From Thalassovita aquimarina (GTDB lineage Bacteria; Pseudomonadota; Alphaproteobacteria; Rhodobacterales; Rhodobacteraceae), in NCBI RefSeq assembly GCF_018219815.1, contig NZ_JADMKU010000017.1, positions 1 to 64,000 on the forward strand: a DNA stretch of 64,000 nucleotides, in the 5' to 3' direction. Below the pieces are notes generated by a model, which saw nothing but the letters and a program-made list of their open reading frames with translations, did not search any database and had not been told where the DNA came from. Below are positions 19,508 to 28,513 of this stretch, piece by piece (position 1 is the first letter of the stretch; every line of letters begins with the position of its first letter). Made by a program: the position numbers and the translations under genes.

Positions 19508-19897
19508 TCAATGCACCATCTGGCGGATGTTGGCGGGCATCCGGGCCGGATGGCCGGTTTCGGTCATCATCACCACCGTCACCACGGCCTGGAACAAAAC
19601 GTCCTCGCCGCGCTTGACCCGCTGTTCGAGAATCCAGCGAACGCCGGTCAGCTGCACCGTTTCGGTTTCCACCGTCAGCAGGTCGTCGAGCTTGGCCGGG
19701 GCCAGGTAATCGGCTTCAACCCGGCGGACGACGAAGACCAGCCCGTCCGCTTCCTTCATTTCGCGCTGATCGATGCCCAGTTCGCGCACCCATTCGCTGC
19801 GTGCCCGCTCGATGTAGCGCAGGTAATTGGCGTAATAGACGATCCCTGCCATGTCGGTGTCTTCGTAATAGACGCGAATGGGCAATTTATGTGTCAT
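19508..19897 (-). CDS. ybgC: Tol-Pal-associated acyl-CoA thioesterase YbgC
   Basis: A 129-residue hotdog-fold thioesterase of 4-hydroxybenzoyl-CoA type. The YYEDTDMAGIVYYANYLRYIERAR motif contains the catalytic Asp and the YYANY helix. YbgC proteins act on short-chain acyl-CoA or acyl-ACP and are encoded next to tolQ in most proteobacteria, as here. Confidence 0.95.
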   Translation of the reverse strand: MTHKLPIRVYYEDTDMAGIVYYANYLRYIERARSEWVRELGIDQREMKEADGLVFVVRRVEADYLAPAKLDDLLTVETETVQLTGVRWILEQRVKRGEDVLFQAVVTVVMMTETGHPARMPANIRQMVH

Positions 19898-19980
19898 GTG
19901 GATCGGGCTCCCGGCTGTTTCGGGCGCAGCCTAGCAGCACGACAGGCCGACGCAAGCCGGGCCGATGCAGGTCGGGCCGG

Positions 19981-20547
19981 TCAGGACAATTTTGTCAGGG
20001 GATAGGTCGCCAGCGCCTCGTAAACCGGCCCGTCCTCGCGCAACCGCGACCGGTAGAGCGAAAAGGACGTGGCCTCGCCGCCCTCCAGCGTGGTCCCGCC
20101 CTGCGCGGCCATGTAGGCGGTGATGCGCTGGCGCGCCTCAAAGGGCAATTCGCGCGGGAAACGCACCAGCGTCGCATGCGGCTTGAACCGCTGGCGCGGC
20201 AGGTCGATCCCGGCCATCCGCGCCGCCTGCGCCACCTTTTCCTGCAGCGCGCCCAGTTCCGGCACCTTTTCGAACAGCGCCGCCATCAGGTTTGGCTGCC
20301 TGCCGCCGAACAGCTCCAGCCCCGTCACCTTCAACCGCACCGGCGCCATCTGGATCGCCCACAGCATGTCGTGCAGCGGTTCGACCACCTGCTGGTTCTG
20401 CCCGTCGAGGAAGGCCAGCGTGATGTGCAGGTTCTCCTCATCCACCTCGCGACCGACGCCCAGACCGTCCTGAATATCCATCAGGTCCTCGCGCAGGGCC
20501 TCCGGCAGGTCCAGCGCCACGAACAGCCGCAGGTCGCCCCGACTCAT
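19981..20547 (-). CDS. thpR: RNA 2',3'-cyclic phosphodiesterase
   Basis: A 188-residue 2H phosphoesterase. Both catalytic HxT motifs are present: HIT at 41-43 (LHITLAFLD) and HAT at 124-126 (FKPHATLVRF). The N-terminus RLFVALDLPEALRE is typical. It opens 2',3'-cyclic phosphate ends of RNA; the physiological substrate is uncertain. The start ATG 20547 overlaps the stop of the upstream gene by 4 bp, which argues against the longer frame running to 20730. Confidence 0.93.
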   Translation of the reverse strand: MSRGDLRLFVALDLPEALREDLMDIQDGLGVGREVDEENLHITLAFLDGQNQQVVEPLHDMLWAIQMAPVRLKVTGLELFGGRQPNLMAALFEKVPELGALQEKVAQAARMAGIDLPRQRFKPHATLVRFPRELPFEARQRITAYMAAQGGTTLEGGEATSFSLYRSRLREDGPVYEALATYPLTKLS

Positions 20548-21176
20548 GACGCCGGTTCCTGCGCCTGCAGACGGGCGAACAGGCGCAGCGCGTGGCTGGA
20601 ATCCTGCGCCGCAACCGGCAGGACCGGATCGTAAGCGGCCCGCACCACCCCGGCGATATCGGGGCGCAAGATGGTCGTGCCGCCCGCCACCGCCAGCGGC
20701 GATGTTTCGGTAAAGGCCCGGTCCGACCACAGCAGCATGAGCTGCACCACCTGCCCCAGGGCCAGCGTTTCGGCCGGCATCTTGCCCAGCTGATCGTCGA
20801 TCCGGATGAAGGCGAAAGCGGCCTGGATGCCGCCCTGGTCGTCGAACCGGAAAGCGCGGTACTGGTTGGCGTCCGCTGCCTTCAGCCGCGCCACCAGATC
20901 GGCCAGGTCGGGGATCATCTTGTCGAGGTTGGGCACCCCCGGCAATTCGTCCCAGTCGCGAAAGAAAAAGAACATCATGTTGGCGCCGAGTTCGGGATCG
21001 GTTTCCGCCACCTCGTGCCCGGCCAGCTTTGCCACCGCTTCGATCGCGCCCTTGACGATCTGCAGCGTGTCCTCTTCGACGCCGAACACGATCGGCGCGA
21101 TGGGACGGCCCCAGCGGGCGAATGCGTATTGCCCGTCGGCACGCGTGAACAGGGTTTCGATCTCTTGCGGTGTCAT
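20544..21176 (-). CDS. Conserved hypothetical protein of the ruv-ybgC operon
   Basis: A 210-residue soluble protein that I do not recognise as a named family. It has an Ala/Leu-rich helical N-terminus (GIEAVAKLAGHEVAE-like region), a hydrophobic FFFFRDW stretch, and a C-terminal YDPVLPVAAQDSSHALRLF segment. No signal peptide or membrane helix is seen. It overlaps both neighbours by 4 bp (thpR downstream, the MazG-like gene upstream), so it is translationally coupled to them. ATG 21176 is used because it overlaps the upstream stop. Confidence 0.8.
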   Translation of the reverse strand: MTPQEIETLFTRADGQYAFARWGRPIAPIVFGVEEDTLQIVKGAIEAVAKLAGHEVAETDPELGANMMFFFFRDWDELPGVPNLDKMIPDLADLVARLKAADANQYRAFRFDDQGGIQAAFAFIRIDDQLGKMPAETLALGQVVQLMLLWSDRAFTETSPLAVAGGTTILRPDIAGVVRAAYDPVLPVAAQDSSHALRLFARLQAQEPAS

Positions 21177-21493
21177 GGCCGGTCCTTCAGGTATTTTCCC
21201 CATTTTCTCTCAAAGGCGGCGGCAAGGTCCACCCCCTGCCAGTCGGCAAAAATCATCAGAAACCCGAAAAGATCGGCCAGCTCGTCCTCCAGCTCTTGCC
21301 GCAGCGCCTGAGCGTCCCCGTCCGACCCGCGCGACTTGCCCGCCAGCTTCAGATAGGCCGAGGCGACCTCGCCCAGTTCCTCGGTCATCTTGCCGAGGTA
21401 AAACGCCCCGTCGCGCTCGATCCCGAAATTGTCGGCATAGATACGCCCCACATCCGCCGCCCGGGCCTGCAGCCGTTCCAGATCCTTGTGCAC
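21173..21493 (-). CDS. MazG-like nucleotide pyrophosphohydrolase
   Basis: A 106-residue all-alpha protein with the MazG/PRA-PH metal-binding pattern: EELGE at 38-42 in KMTEELGEVASAYLK and ELADLF around 71-76. A GTG start at 21493 is chosen because AAGGGGAA lies a few bases upstream; the frame extends to 21613 but that part overlaps ruvB and reads as low complexity. Likely activity is hydrolysis of a nucleoside triphosphate or related pyrophosphate; the substrate is not visible. Confidence 0.8.
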   Translation of the reverse strand: MHKDLERLQARAADVGRIYADNFGIERDGAFYLGKMTEELGEVASAYLKLAGKSRGSDGDAQALRQELEDELADLFGFLMIFADWQGVDLAAAFERKWGKYLKDRP

Positions 21494-21552
21494 CGCATTC
21501 CCCTTCTTCTTGGTTGAAATACTCGAATCGAAGTGCAATGCCGGGAACCACA

Positions 21553-22608
21553 CTAGTCGAAAAGCGCGCCCTGCCCCGGCTCCTTCGGCGCGTCCAGCCC
21601 CAGATGCCGCCATGCCTTCGCCGCCAGCATCCGGCCGCGCGGAGTGCGCTGGATCAGCCCCTGCTGCAGCAGGAAGGGTTCGATCACCTCTTCCAGCGCG
21701 TCGCGGCTTTCGCTCAGCGCGGCAGACATGGTTTCGATTCCCACCGGGCCGCCGCCGTAATTTTCCGCGATGAGCCGCAGGTACCGCCGGTCGGCCCCGT
21801 CAAGGCCCAGATGATCCACCCCCAGCCGGGTCAGCGCGTGATCGGCGATCGCCTGCGTCACCCGCCCGTCGCCCTCGACCAGCGCGAAATCGACCACCCG
21901 GCGCAGCAGCCGCCCGGCGATCCGCGGCGTGCCGCGCGACCGCTTGGCGATCTCGCGCGCACCTTCGGGATCGGCGGGCGCGCCCATCAGGCGCGCGTTG
22001 CGGGTGACGATCTCGTTGAGTTCTTCAACGGTGTAGAATTGCAGCCGGGTCGGAATGCCGAACCGGTCGCGCAGCGGCGTGGTCAACAGCCCCAGACGGG
22101 TGGTCGCGCCGACCAGCGTGAAGGGCTGCAGTTCGATCCGCACGGTGCGCGCGGCGGGGCCTTCGCCGATCACAAGGTCCAGTTCGTAGTCTTCCAGCGC
22201 CGGGTAGAGCACTTCTTCGACCGCCGGATTCAGCCGGTGAATTTCGTCGATGAACAACACGTCGCGCGCTTCGAGATTGGTCAGGATCGCCGCCAGGTCG
22301 CCCGCCTTGGCCAGAACGGGACCGGAGGTCATGCGGAAACTCACCCCCAGCTCGCGCGCCATGATCTGCGCCAGCGTGGTCTTGCCCAGACCGGGCGGGC
22401 CGTGGAACAGCGTGTGGTCCATCGCCTCGCCGCGCTGGCGGGCCGACTGGATGAAGACCTTGAGGTTCGCCCGCGCCTCGGCCTGGCCGATGAAATCGTC
22501 CAGCACCTGCGGCCGCAGCGCGCGGTCGTTATCCTCGGGCTGGCGTTCGGGGCGCAGGGTGGTGTCTGGTTCGGTCATCGCGGCGCTTTCATGCAGGGGG
22601 GTCATCAT
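21553..22608 (-). CDS. ruvB: Holliday junction branch-migration ATPase RuvB
   Basis: A 351-residue AAA+ motor with Walker A GPPGLGKT, Walker B FIDEIHR, sensor region VGATTRLG, arginine finger region PLRDRFG, and the C-terminal wHTH ([16 protein letters not shown]). It drives branch migration with RuvA and hands junctions to RuvC. It follows ruvA by 4 bp. An internal ATG at 22578 is an alternative start. Confidence 0.98.
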   Translation of the reverse strand: MMTPLHESAAMTEPDTTLRPERQPEDNDRALRPQVLDDFIGQAEARANLKVFIQSARQRGEAMDHTLFHGPPGLGKTTLAQIMARELGVSFRMTSGPVLAKAGDLAAILTNLEARDVLFIDEIHRLNPAVEEVLYPALEDYELDLVIGEGPAARTVRIELQPFTLVGATTRLGLLTTPLRDRFGIPTRLQFYTVEELNEIVTRNARLMGAPADPEGAREIAKRSRGTPRIAGRLLRRVVDFALVEGDGRVTQAIADHALTRLGVDHLGLDGADRRYLRLIAENYGGGPVGIETMSAALSESRDALEEVIEPFLLQQGLIQRTPRGRMLAAKAWRHLGLDAPKEPGQGALFD

Positions 22609-22612
22609 CGCC

Positions 22613-23302
22613 TTACCCTTTCGGCGCCAGCAGCTTCAAGGCCGCGCGGATCAGCGCCGAGGTCTCGGCCTCGGGCGCGTCCTGTGCCGCCTGCGCCACG
22701 GCGCTGGCGGCTTCCGCCGGGGCGTATCCAAGATTGGCGAGCGCAGACAGCGCATCGGATTGCGCGGCGGCGGATGTCCGCACCCGCGGCTTGGGCGCCT
22801 TCGCAGGCTTGGCAGCAGGCTCCGCGGCCTCGATCACATCGTCGGGCATCGCGGGCACCTCGCCCATCGCTTCCGGCAGGCTGCCAGCCATCGCCATCAC
22901 GCCCGGCGCCTTGTCCTTCAGTTCGATCACCACCCGTTGCGCGGTTTTCGGACCGACCCCCTTGGCCGCCTTGATCGCCGCGATGTCGCCAAGCGCGATC
23001 GCCCGGCTGACCCCGTCGGCGCCAAGCGCGCCAAGGATCGCCAGCGACGCCTTGGCGCCGATGCCCTGAACGCCCATCAGCAGACGATGCCATTCCTTTT
23101 CCACCAGCGTCGGGAACCCGAACAGCTGCATCAGGTCCTCGCGCACCAGCAGGTCGGTATAAAGCGCCACCGCCTCGCCCGGCCCGGGCAAGGTGGCAAG
23201 CGTGCGGTCTGAACAATAGACGATGTAGCCGACCCCGCGCACATCGATCAGCACGTGATCTTCGCCGCGATAATCGATCCGCCCCGAAACCTTGCCGATC
23301 AT
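22613..23302 (-). CDS. ruvA: Holliday junction DNA-binding protein RuvA
   Basis: A 229-residue protein with the N-terminal OB fold ([21 protein letters not shown]), two HhH motifs ([14 protein letters not shown] and [17 protein letters not shown]), an Ala/Pro-rich linker and the C-terminal RuvB-binding domain ([20 protein letters not shown]). Start and ruvC stop overlap by 4 bp. Confidence 0.98.
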   Translation of the reverse strand: MIGKVSGRIDYRGEDHVLIDVRGVGYIVYCSDRTLATLPGPGEAVALYTDLLVREDLMQLFGFPTLVEKEWHRLLMGVQGIGAKASLAILGALGADGVSRAIALGDIAAIKAAKGVGPKTAQRVVIELKDKAPGVMAMAGSLPEAMGEVPAMPDDVIEAAEPAAKPAKAPKPRVRTSAAAQSDALSALANLGYAPAEAASAVAQAAQDAPEAETSALIRAALKLLAPKG

Positions 23303-23802
23303 GCGCGAACCCCTTTTTCCTTCAGCAACGCGCCGGGCGCGCGGATGTAATGCGCGTGGCAGATCGCGATCGCCAATGCATCGGCGGCATCCGGTCCGGC
23401 GATCTGAACGCCGGGGAGCTGCATCTTAACCATGTGATCAACCTGCTGCTTGGCCGCGTGGCCGACGCCGACCACGGTCTTCTTGACCTTGTTGGGGGCA
23501 TATTCGCCAACCGCAAGCCCCGCCTGCGCGGGCACTAGCAGGGCGATCCCGCGCGCCTGGCCCAGTTTCAGCGTCCCCACCGCATCCTTGTTGACGAAAG
23601 TCTGCTCCACCGCCGCCGTGTCCGGCGCGTACTGTCCGACCACATCGGTCAGCTGCCGATGCAGCGACAGCAACCGCACCGCAAGATCGGTGCCCTCGGA
23701 ATGACAAACGCCGTTCGCCACATGTGTGATTCGGCTGCCTTCAGCCTCGATCACGCCCCATCCGAGATTGCGCAAGCCGGGATCGATCCCCAAAACCCGC
23801 AT
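23299..23802 (-). CDS. ruvC: Crossover junction endodeoxyribonuclease RuvC
   Basis: A 167-residue RNase H-fold resolvase: the first catalytic Asp lies in [13 protein letters not shown], a Glu in AAVEQTF, and the C-terminal acidic pair in [17 protein letters not shown] 23802 follows GGGGCAGAG and matches the family start; the frame reaches 23841. It heads the long minus-strand run that extends to ftsH. Confidence 0.98.
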   Translation of the reverse strand: MRVLGIDPGLRNLGWGVIEAEGSRITHVANGVCHSEGTDLAVRLLSLHRQLTDVVGQYAPDTAAVEQTFVNKDAVGTLKLGQARGIALLVPAQAGLAVGEYAPNKVKKTVVGVGHAAKQQVDHMVKMQLPGVQIAGPDAADALAIAICHAHYIRAPGALLKEKGVRA

Positions 23803-24119
23803 CTCTGCCCCCTGCTCTGTTGTTTTTTGTTGGATTAGCACGAAACGAGAACAAACACCAAGAGTAAACGGTGCGAACGAAAATTAGGCAAACCGGCCAC
23901 ATGCGGTAACATCCGGTCCGTTTTTGGTGCAAAATCATCTGAAAACGATGTCTCCGGCCCCGGCTATCGCCCAATTTTTAAAGGCCGAAAGCCGCAAAAG
24001 CCCGCCATGCAAAAACCGCATACATACTATGCAGTTTTGGGTTATTGTGCACTCAAAACCGGCACTCTATCTGCCCCCTCAGGTGAACGCACCAACCTTT
24101 CAACCCTGAGGATCCTGAT
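23803..24119. other. Divergent intergenic region between ruvC and the DUF1127 gene
   Basis: About 317 bp of lower GC. It must contain the divergent promoters of ruvC and of the small DUF1127 gene. The only clear structure is the imperfect palindrome at 24012-24038. No coding frame is convincing. Confidence 0.6.
24012..24038. promoter_or_regulatory. Imperfect palindrome upstream of the DUF1127 gene
   Basis: The arms 24012-24022 and 24028-24038 pair at 10 of 11 positions around the spacer CATAC. It lies about 80 bp before the DUF1127 start codon, in AT-richer DNA, where an operator or part of a 5' leader is expected. It has no gene upstream on the plus strand that it could terminate. Confidence 0.45.
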
Positions 24120-24347
24120 ATGGCTGTCTATGACAACAACACCCAGTATCAGGCTGGCGTTATTGCCAGCCTTATTTCACGCAGCGCCCTTGTCGTCGCG
24201 AACACTTTCCTGTCGCTGCGCGATGCGATCGTGAACTGGAACACCACCCGCGTGACGCGCAACGAACTGTCGCGTCTGTCTGCCCGCGAACTGGAAGACA
24301 TCGGCCTGTGCCGCGCCGATATCGCAAAGGTCGCGCGCATGCGCTGA
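24120..24347 (+). CDS. DUF1127 (YjiS-like) small protein
   Basis: A 75-residue protein whose C-terminal half is a typical DUF1127 domain: RVTRNELSRLSARELEDIGLCRADIAKVARMR, with the conserved L-S-x-R-x-L-x-D-I-G-L core. DUF1127 proteins are common in Rhodobacteraceae and rhizobia, where some bind RNA and affect phosphate, carbon or stress responses. Monocistronic, with its own terminator at 24370-24404. Confidence 0.9.
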   Translation: MAVYDNNTQYQAGVIASLISRSALVVANTFLSLRDAIVNWNTTRVTRNELSRLSARELEDIGLCRADIAKVARMR

Positions 24348-24369
24348 TCTGCGGATCATTCCCGAAAAG

Positions 24370-24404
24370 AAACGGTCGCACCCGTCAGGGCGCGGCCGTT
24401 TTCG
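24370..24404 (+). terminator. Rho-independent terminator of the DUF1127 gene
   Basis: Stem 24370-24379 pairs with 24392-24401 (one G-U type pair) and runs into TTTTCGTTT. It begins 22 bp after the DUF1127 stop codon. Confidence 0.8.
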
Positions 24405-24429
24405 TTTGAAGAAAGACTTTGGGAAACCG

Positions 24430-24774
24430 TCATTTCAGGTAGGGGCGCAGCTGGACCGCCAGCAATTGCGAAACCGGCTCGGGCGCCATCAAAACGGCCC
24501 CGGCCTGTTCCACCATCCCGCCCTTCTGCAGGTTTTCGACACGATCAAGGTAGATGCCAAATCCAAGATGCGCCATCAGCAGCGCCTTGAAACCCATAAA
24601 TCCCAGAGCAAGCAACATGATGCCGCGGACCGGAAATCTGCGCCGCATCCGCCGCGGCTTGGTGACGATCAATCCATCCCGGCCCACGACGGTGACATAA
24701 CCGCGCCGCAGACGGGTGCGCTTGCGGTCGATCCGGCGCAGCCGCTCGTCAAACTCATGAAACGCATCGGCCAT
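24430..24774 (-). CDS. Small basic single-pass membrane protein, unknown function
   Basis: A 114-residue protein with a very basic N-terminal half (RRIDRKRTRLRRGYV; KPRRMRRRF), one hydrophobic helix at about 50-72 and a short, probably periplasmic, C-terminal part ending in QLLAVQLRPYLK. The positive-inside rule places the N-terminus in the cytoplasm. I do not recognise the family. ATG 24774 is preferred to the frame opening at 24801 because the sequence from there on is hydrophilic and regular. Confidence 0.75.
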   Translation of the reverse strand: MADAFHEFDERLRRIDRKRTRLRRGYVTVVGRDGLIVTKPRRMRRRFPVRGIMLLALGFMGFKALLMAHLGFGIYLDRVENLQKGGMVEQAGAVLMAPEPVSQLLAVQLRPYLK

Positions 24775-24887
24775 CACAGCCTCCACTGGTTGAGCCCCCA
24801 CTCAACACGGTAAAGAAGCTACTTCCGAATTGTGGCAAAAAAGGGGCAGTTGCCTCAAATTGGGCTAAATTTGCCCCTTAAATTCCC

Positions 24888-25754
24888 TTATTTTACGAGT
24901 GTCAGCGTCGTCCATTCACCAATCTCTTCCCGATGGACAAGATTGATGCCGGATCGTGCATAAACCGCGATCACCTCGTCGGCCTGTTCGTTCAGAATCC
25001 CTGACAGAATCGCGTATCCGCCATCCTGCAGATTCGATGCCATGTCAGGCGCCAGGTCGATCAGAGGCCCCTTCAGGATGTTGGCAAAGACCAGGTCGAA
25101 CGGCGCGGCGGCCTGCAGTTCGGGATTGTCGAAACCGGCCGCGACGACGCATTTGACCCGGCCCTCCAAACCATTCACCGCGACGTTGGCCTCGGCCACC
25201 TCGACCGCGACCGGGTCGATATCACTGGCCAGCACGGGGTTGGGCCAGATCCGCGCCGCGCCCATCGCCAGAACCGCGGTACCACAGCCGATATCGGCCA
25301 CGTTGCGCCCGGTGAACCCGCCGTTGTCCAGCCGGTCCAGTGCCCGCAGGCAGCCCTGCGTGGTGCCGTGATGGCCGGTGCCGAAGGCCATCGCGGCCTC
25401 GATCAGCAGCGGCTCGACGCCCTCGGGCACCTTGTCGGCGTCATGGCTGCCATAGACGAAGAACCGGCCGGCCTCGACCGGGGCCAGTTCGCGTTTGACC
25501 TTGGCGACCCAATCGGTTTCGGGCAGTTCGGAAATCACGAAGGGTTTGGCGCCGAACGCCGCGGCCAGAACCGCCAGCCCGGCCTCGTCGGGCGCTTCAA
25601 CGAAATAGCCGCCCACTTCCCAAAGACCGGAATCGTCCTCGATCTCGAACACGCCGACGCCGGTCGGTTCCGGGATCAGCCGCTCCATCGCCTCGCCCAG
25701 CTTCTCGGCGGGATCTTTTCCGGGCAGTGTGGTCAGGGCGGTAAAGGTGGGCAT
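24888..25754 (-). CDS. prmA: Ribosomal protein L11 methyltransferase
   Basis: A 288-residue SAM-dependent methyltransferase. Motif I reads VADIGCGTAVLAMGAA, preceded by the PrmA-type AFGTGHHGTTQGCLRALD block, with DIDPVAVEVAEANVAVNG (motif II) and FDLVFANILKGPLIDLAPDM (the NxxxxP-type methyl-transfer motif). The N-terminal substrate-recognition domain is present. It trimethylates L11 in the cytosol. Confidence 0.94.
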   Translation of the reverse strand: MPTFTALTTLPGKDPAEKLGEAMERLIPEPTGVGVFEIEDDSGLWEVGGYFVEAPDEAGLAVLAAAFGAKPFVISELPETDWVAKVKRELAPVEAGRFFVYGSHDADKVPEGVEPLLIEAAMAFGTGHHGTTQGCLRALDRLDNGGFTGRNVADIGCGTAVLAMGAARIWPNPVLASDIDPVAVEVAEANVAVNGLEGRVKCVVAAGFDNPELQAAAPFDLVFANILKGPLIDLAPDMASNLQDGGYAILSGILNEQADEVIAVYARSGINLVHREEIGEWTTLTLVK

Positions 25755-25808
25755 GGCGGTTCTCCGGTGTCTATCTGGCTCAGCGCCTAAGCGCGCAATC
25801 GGTCCGGG

Positions 25809-27164
25809 TCAAGCCTTAGCGCGCGTCCGCGCTTCGATCCCGCGCCCGGCCCGGACATAGCGCCAGCCGACCACCGCCGCCCCGATCCCGACCATCGTAT
25901 TGGCGGCGGCCTGCGCCATGACAACGCCGCCCGCGCCCCAGATCGCCCCCATGCTGAAGGCCAGCGGCAGCATCAGGATACCGTCCCGGAGCCAGTTGCT
26001 GATCGTTGCCCATAGCGGCCGGCCCAGGTTGTTGAACGCCGCGTTCGACACGAACAGCGCCCCGGTAAACACGAAGGACCCGGCGGCATAATAGGCGAAC
26101 ATCTTCACGATATGGGTGCCTTCGGGGCTGAGCCCGAAGGCGGCGGCGATCAGATCGGCGAAGACGGCCATCAGCGCCCAGGTGATCCCGGTATAGATGG
26201 CGCAGAACTTCAGCGCATCGGCATAGGCGCCCGCCACCCGGTCACGCAACCCGGCCCCGGCGTTCTGGCCGATGATGCCGCCGATCGCCCCGGACAGGGC
26301 GTAGATGCCGCCAAAGCCCAGGATGGTCAGCCGCGACACCACGCCGAAACCCGCCACCGCGCTGTCGCCATGTTCGGCAATCGCCCGGATCAACACCCAG
26401 TTACCGAACGGCGTCGAGAGCTGGGTCGCCACCGCCGGCAGCGCGATTGCCAGATAGGGTTTGAGGAAGGCCACCATGTCCCATTGGGCCGGCTTGGCCA
26501 TCATCCGGTGCGTGACGCCCAGCCAGTAGAGCCCGACCACCGTCATCATCAGCCGCGAAATCACGATCACAATCGCCGCGCCTTCGACGCCAAGCCCCAG
26601 GACGACAATGAGCAGCGGATCAAGAACCACGGCCACCGCACCGCCGATCACCGTCACCAGCATCGAGCGCCAGGCATCGCCCACCGCGCGCAGGATCGAT
26701 GATGCGCACATCCCCATCACGATCAGCGGCAGCGAGGGCAACGAGATGGCAAGAAAGTGGACCGCGACTTCGAGCGTCTCCCCCTCGGCCCCGGTCCACA
26801 TCAGGATGTCGCGGCGGAAGGCAAAAATCAGCAGCGCCAGCAGCGACTGGATGCCGGTGGAATAGATCAGCACGACAGACGCAATCCGCCGCGCCCGGTT
26901 GCCCTTGCCCATGCCCAGCGACCGGCTGACCAGCGCCACCCCGGCGATCATCATTCCGATCGCCACCGAAACGGCGAAGAACTGGATCGTGGCGGCGAAA
27001 CCAATGGCCGAAATCAGCACCTCGTCGCGCAGCTGGCTGACCCAGAACAGCGCCAGGAAATCGACCAGGAACATGAAACTCAGCCCCAGGGCGCCGGTCA
27101 TCGTCATCACGACGACATGGCGCATTGTGGACCCGGTGGTGAATTTCGCTTTGGGGACGGCCAT
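25809..27164 (-). CDS. MATE-family multidrug/toxin efflux transporter
   Basis: A 451-residue polytopic protein with about 12 membrane helices. The two MatE halves are visible: the first contains FLVDFLALFWVSQL and GMMIAGVALVSRSLG; the second repeats the pattern from TQLSTPFGNWVLIRAIAEHG with GIIGQNAGAG. Na+- or H+-coupled drug or metabolite export is inferred from the family; no substrate clue. It starts 3 bp after the stop of the MFS gene, so they are co-transcribed. Confidence 0.9.
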   Translation of the reverse strand: MAVPKAKFTTGSTMRHVVVMTMTGALGLSFMFLVDFLALFWVSQLRDEVLISAIGFAATIQFFAVSVAIGMMIAGVALVSRSLGMGKGNRARRIASVVLIYSTGIQSLLALLIFAFRRDILMWTGAEGETLEVAVHFLAISLPSLPLIVMGMCASSILRAVGDAWRSMLVTVIGGAVAVVLDPLLIVVLGLGVEGAAIVIVISRLMMTVVGLYWLGVTHRMMAKPAQWDMVAFLKPYLAIALPAVATQLSTPFGNWVLIRAIAEHGDSAVAGFGVVSRLTILGFGGIYALSGAIGGIIGQNAGAGLRDRVAGAYADALKFCAIYTGITWALMAVFADLIAAAFGLSPEGTHIVKMFAYYAAGSFVFTGALFVSNAAFNNLGRPLWATISNWLRDGILMLPLAFSMGAIWGAGGVVMAQAAANTMVGIGAAVVGWRYVRAGRGIEARTRAKA

Positions 27165-27167
27165 GGG

Positions 27168-28415
27168 TTACTCCGCCGGGGCCGGCAGGAACCGCGAAAA
27201 CACGGTTTCATTGCCGGGTTCGGGATGGCGCGGGATCAGCAGCGCCAGGCAAAGCGACGTCGCCGCCATCCCGGCCGCCAGGAAGAACACCGCGCCGGGC
27301 GACACCAGCCACAGGTAGCCCAGCAGCGCCGGCAGGAACACGGCGGCGATATGATTGATGGTGAAGGCCACGGCGGCGGTGGGCGCGATATCGCCGGGAT
27401 CGGCGATCTTCTGGAAATAGGTCTTCAGCGCCAGGGCCAGCGCAAAGAACATGTGATCGATGACATAAAGCACCGAGGCCAGCAAAACGCCCCAGCCGAA
27501 CCAGTAGATGCCGCCATAGGCCAGGAACACGCTCACCAGCCCGACATATTCGAAGATCAGCGCCCGGCGTTCGCCGAACCGCGCCACGATCTTGCCGAAG
27601 ACCGGCGCCAGCCCCATGTTCAGCACCAGGTTGATCAGGTAGAGCCCGGTCACTTCGTGCACGTCGAAACCGAAGCGTTCGACCATCATGAAGCCGGCGA
27701 AGACGGTGAAGATCTGCCGCCGCGCCCCGGCCATGAACTGCAACGCGTAATACAGCCAGTAACGGCGGCGCAGCACGAATTTCTTCACCTGCGGATTGGG
27801 CGCCTCGAACTGCGGATAGGCCAGCAGGCAGAACACCGCCACCACCGCGGTGAACCCGCCCGCCAGAAGGTAGACGATGTTGTAGGTCAGCCCCAGCGTT
27901 TCCCAGCTCAGCACGATCAACACGTAGGCCACGAGCGTCGCCGCCGACCCGGTGGCCAGCAACCAGCCCAGCATCTGCGGCGCGCGCTCCTTGGGCAGCC
28001 ATTGCAATTGCAGCGACTGGTTGACCGTCTCGTAGTAGTGAAAGCCGATGGAACTGAGCATGGTGATGGTCAGGATGCCGCCCAGCGACGGGAACCATGC
28101 GGTCATCGCGGTGGCCACGCCAAGCAGGATCAGCGACACGATGCCCAGCACCTGTTCGCGGATCACCATGATCAGGGCGATCACACCGATCGCCAGGAAC
28201 CCGGGGATTTCGCGCACCGTATGCAGCCAGCCGATGTCGGAACCGTTAAAATTCGCCACCTCGATGACGAAGTTGTTCAGCAGCGCCGACCAAGTGAAAA
28301 ACGCCACCGGCATCGCCATTGCCATCACGAAAAGAAGGCTGATCGGACGGCGCCAGAACGGAAGGTCACGCGCTTGCGCCAGAGGGATCGGGGTCGGGGT
28401 CGGAAACAGGCTCAT
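27168..28415 (-). CDS. Major facilitator superfamily transporter
   Basis: A 415-residue protein with 12 predicted helices split 6+6 by a basic loop (KKFVLRRRYW). Loop 2-3-type motifs are degenerate, but FGKIVARFGERRALIFEYVGL in the second half fits the MFS repeat. ATG 28415 is used because the N-terminus there is a normal cytoplasmic leader. The frame is open far upstream but overlaps the cupin gene. The substrate is unknown; its partners are a MATE exporter downstream and a cupin upstream. Confidence 0.88.
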   Translation of the reverse strand: MSLFPTPTPIPLAQARDLPFWRRPISLLFVMAMAMPVAFFTWSALLNNFVIEVANFNGSDIGWLHTVREIPGFLAIGVIALIMVIREQVLGIVSLILLGVATAMTAWFPSLGGILTITMLSSIGFHYYETVNQSLQLQWLPKERAPQMLGWLLATGSAATLVAYVLIVLSWETLGLTYNIVYLLAGGFTAVVAVFCLLAYPQFEAPNPQVKKFVLRRRYWLYYALQFMAGARRQIFTVFAGFMMVERFGFDVHEVTGLYLINLVLNMGLAPVFGKIVARFGERRALIFEYVGLVSVFLAYGGIYWFGWGVLLASVLYVIDHMFFALALALKTYFQKIADPGDIAPTAAVAFTINHIAAVFLPALLGYLWLVSPGAVFFLAAGMAATSLCLALLIPRHPEPGNETVFSRFLPAPAE

Positions 28416-28488
28416 GGCGATTCTATACGCCCACGCCCCGACCTTGGCGAGACGGAAAGCACCGCCGCTCTGTGCAGCAGCGCTCAGG

Positions 28489-28507
28489 GCGCCCTGCGTC
28501 AGGGCGC
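28489..28507 (-). other. Stem-loop just after the cupin gene
   Basis: A perfect 8-bp GC-rich stem (28489-28496 with 28500-28507) around a 3-nt loop lies 7 bp after the cupin stop codon on the minus strand. It lacks a T-run, so it may stabilise the 3' end or weaken read-through into the MFS-MATE genes rather than act as an intrinsic terminator. Confidence 0.45.
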
Positions 28508-28513
28508 TGACGA

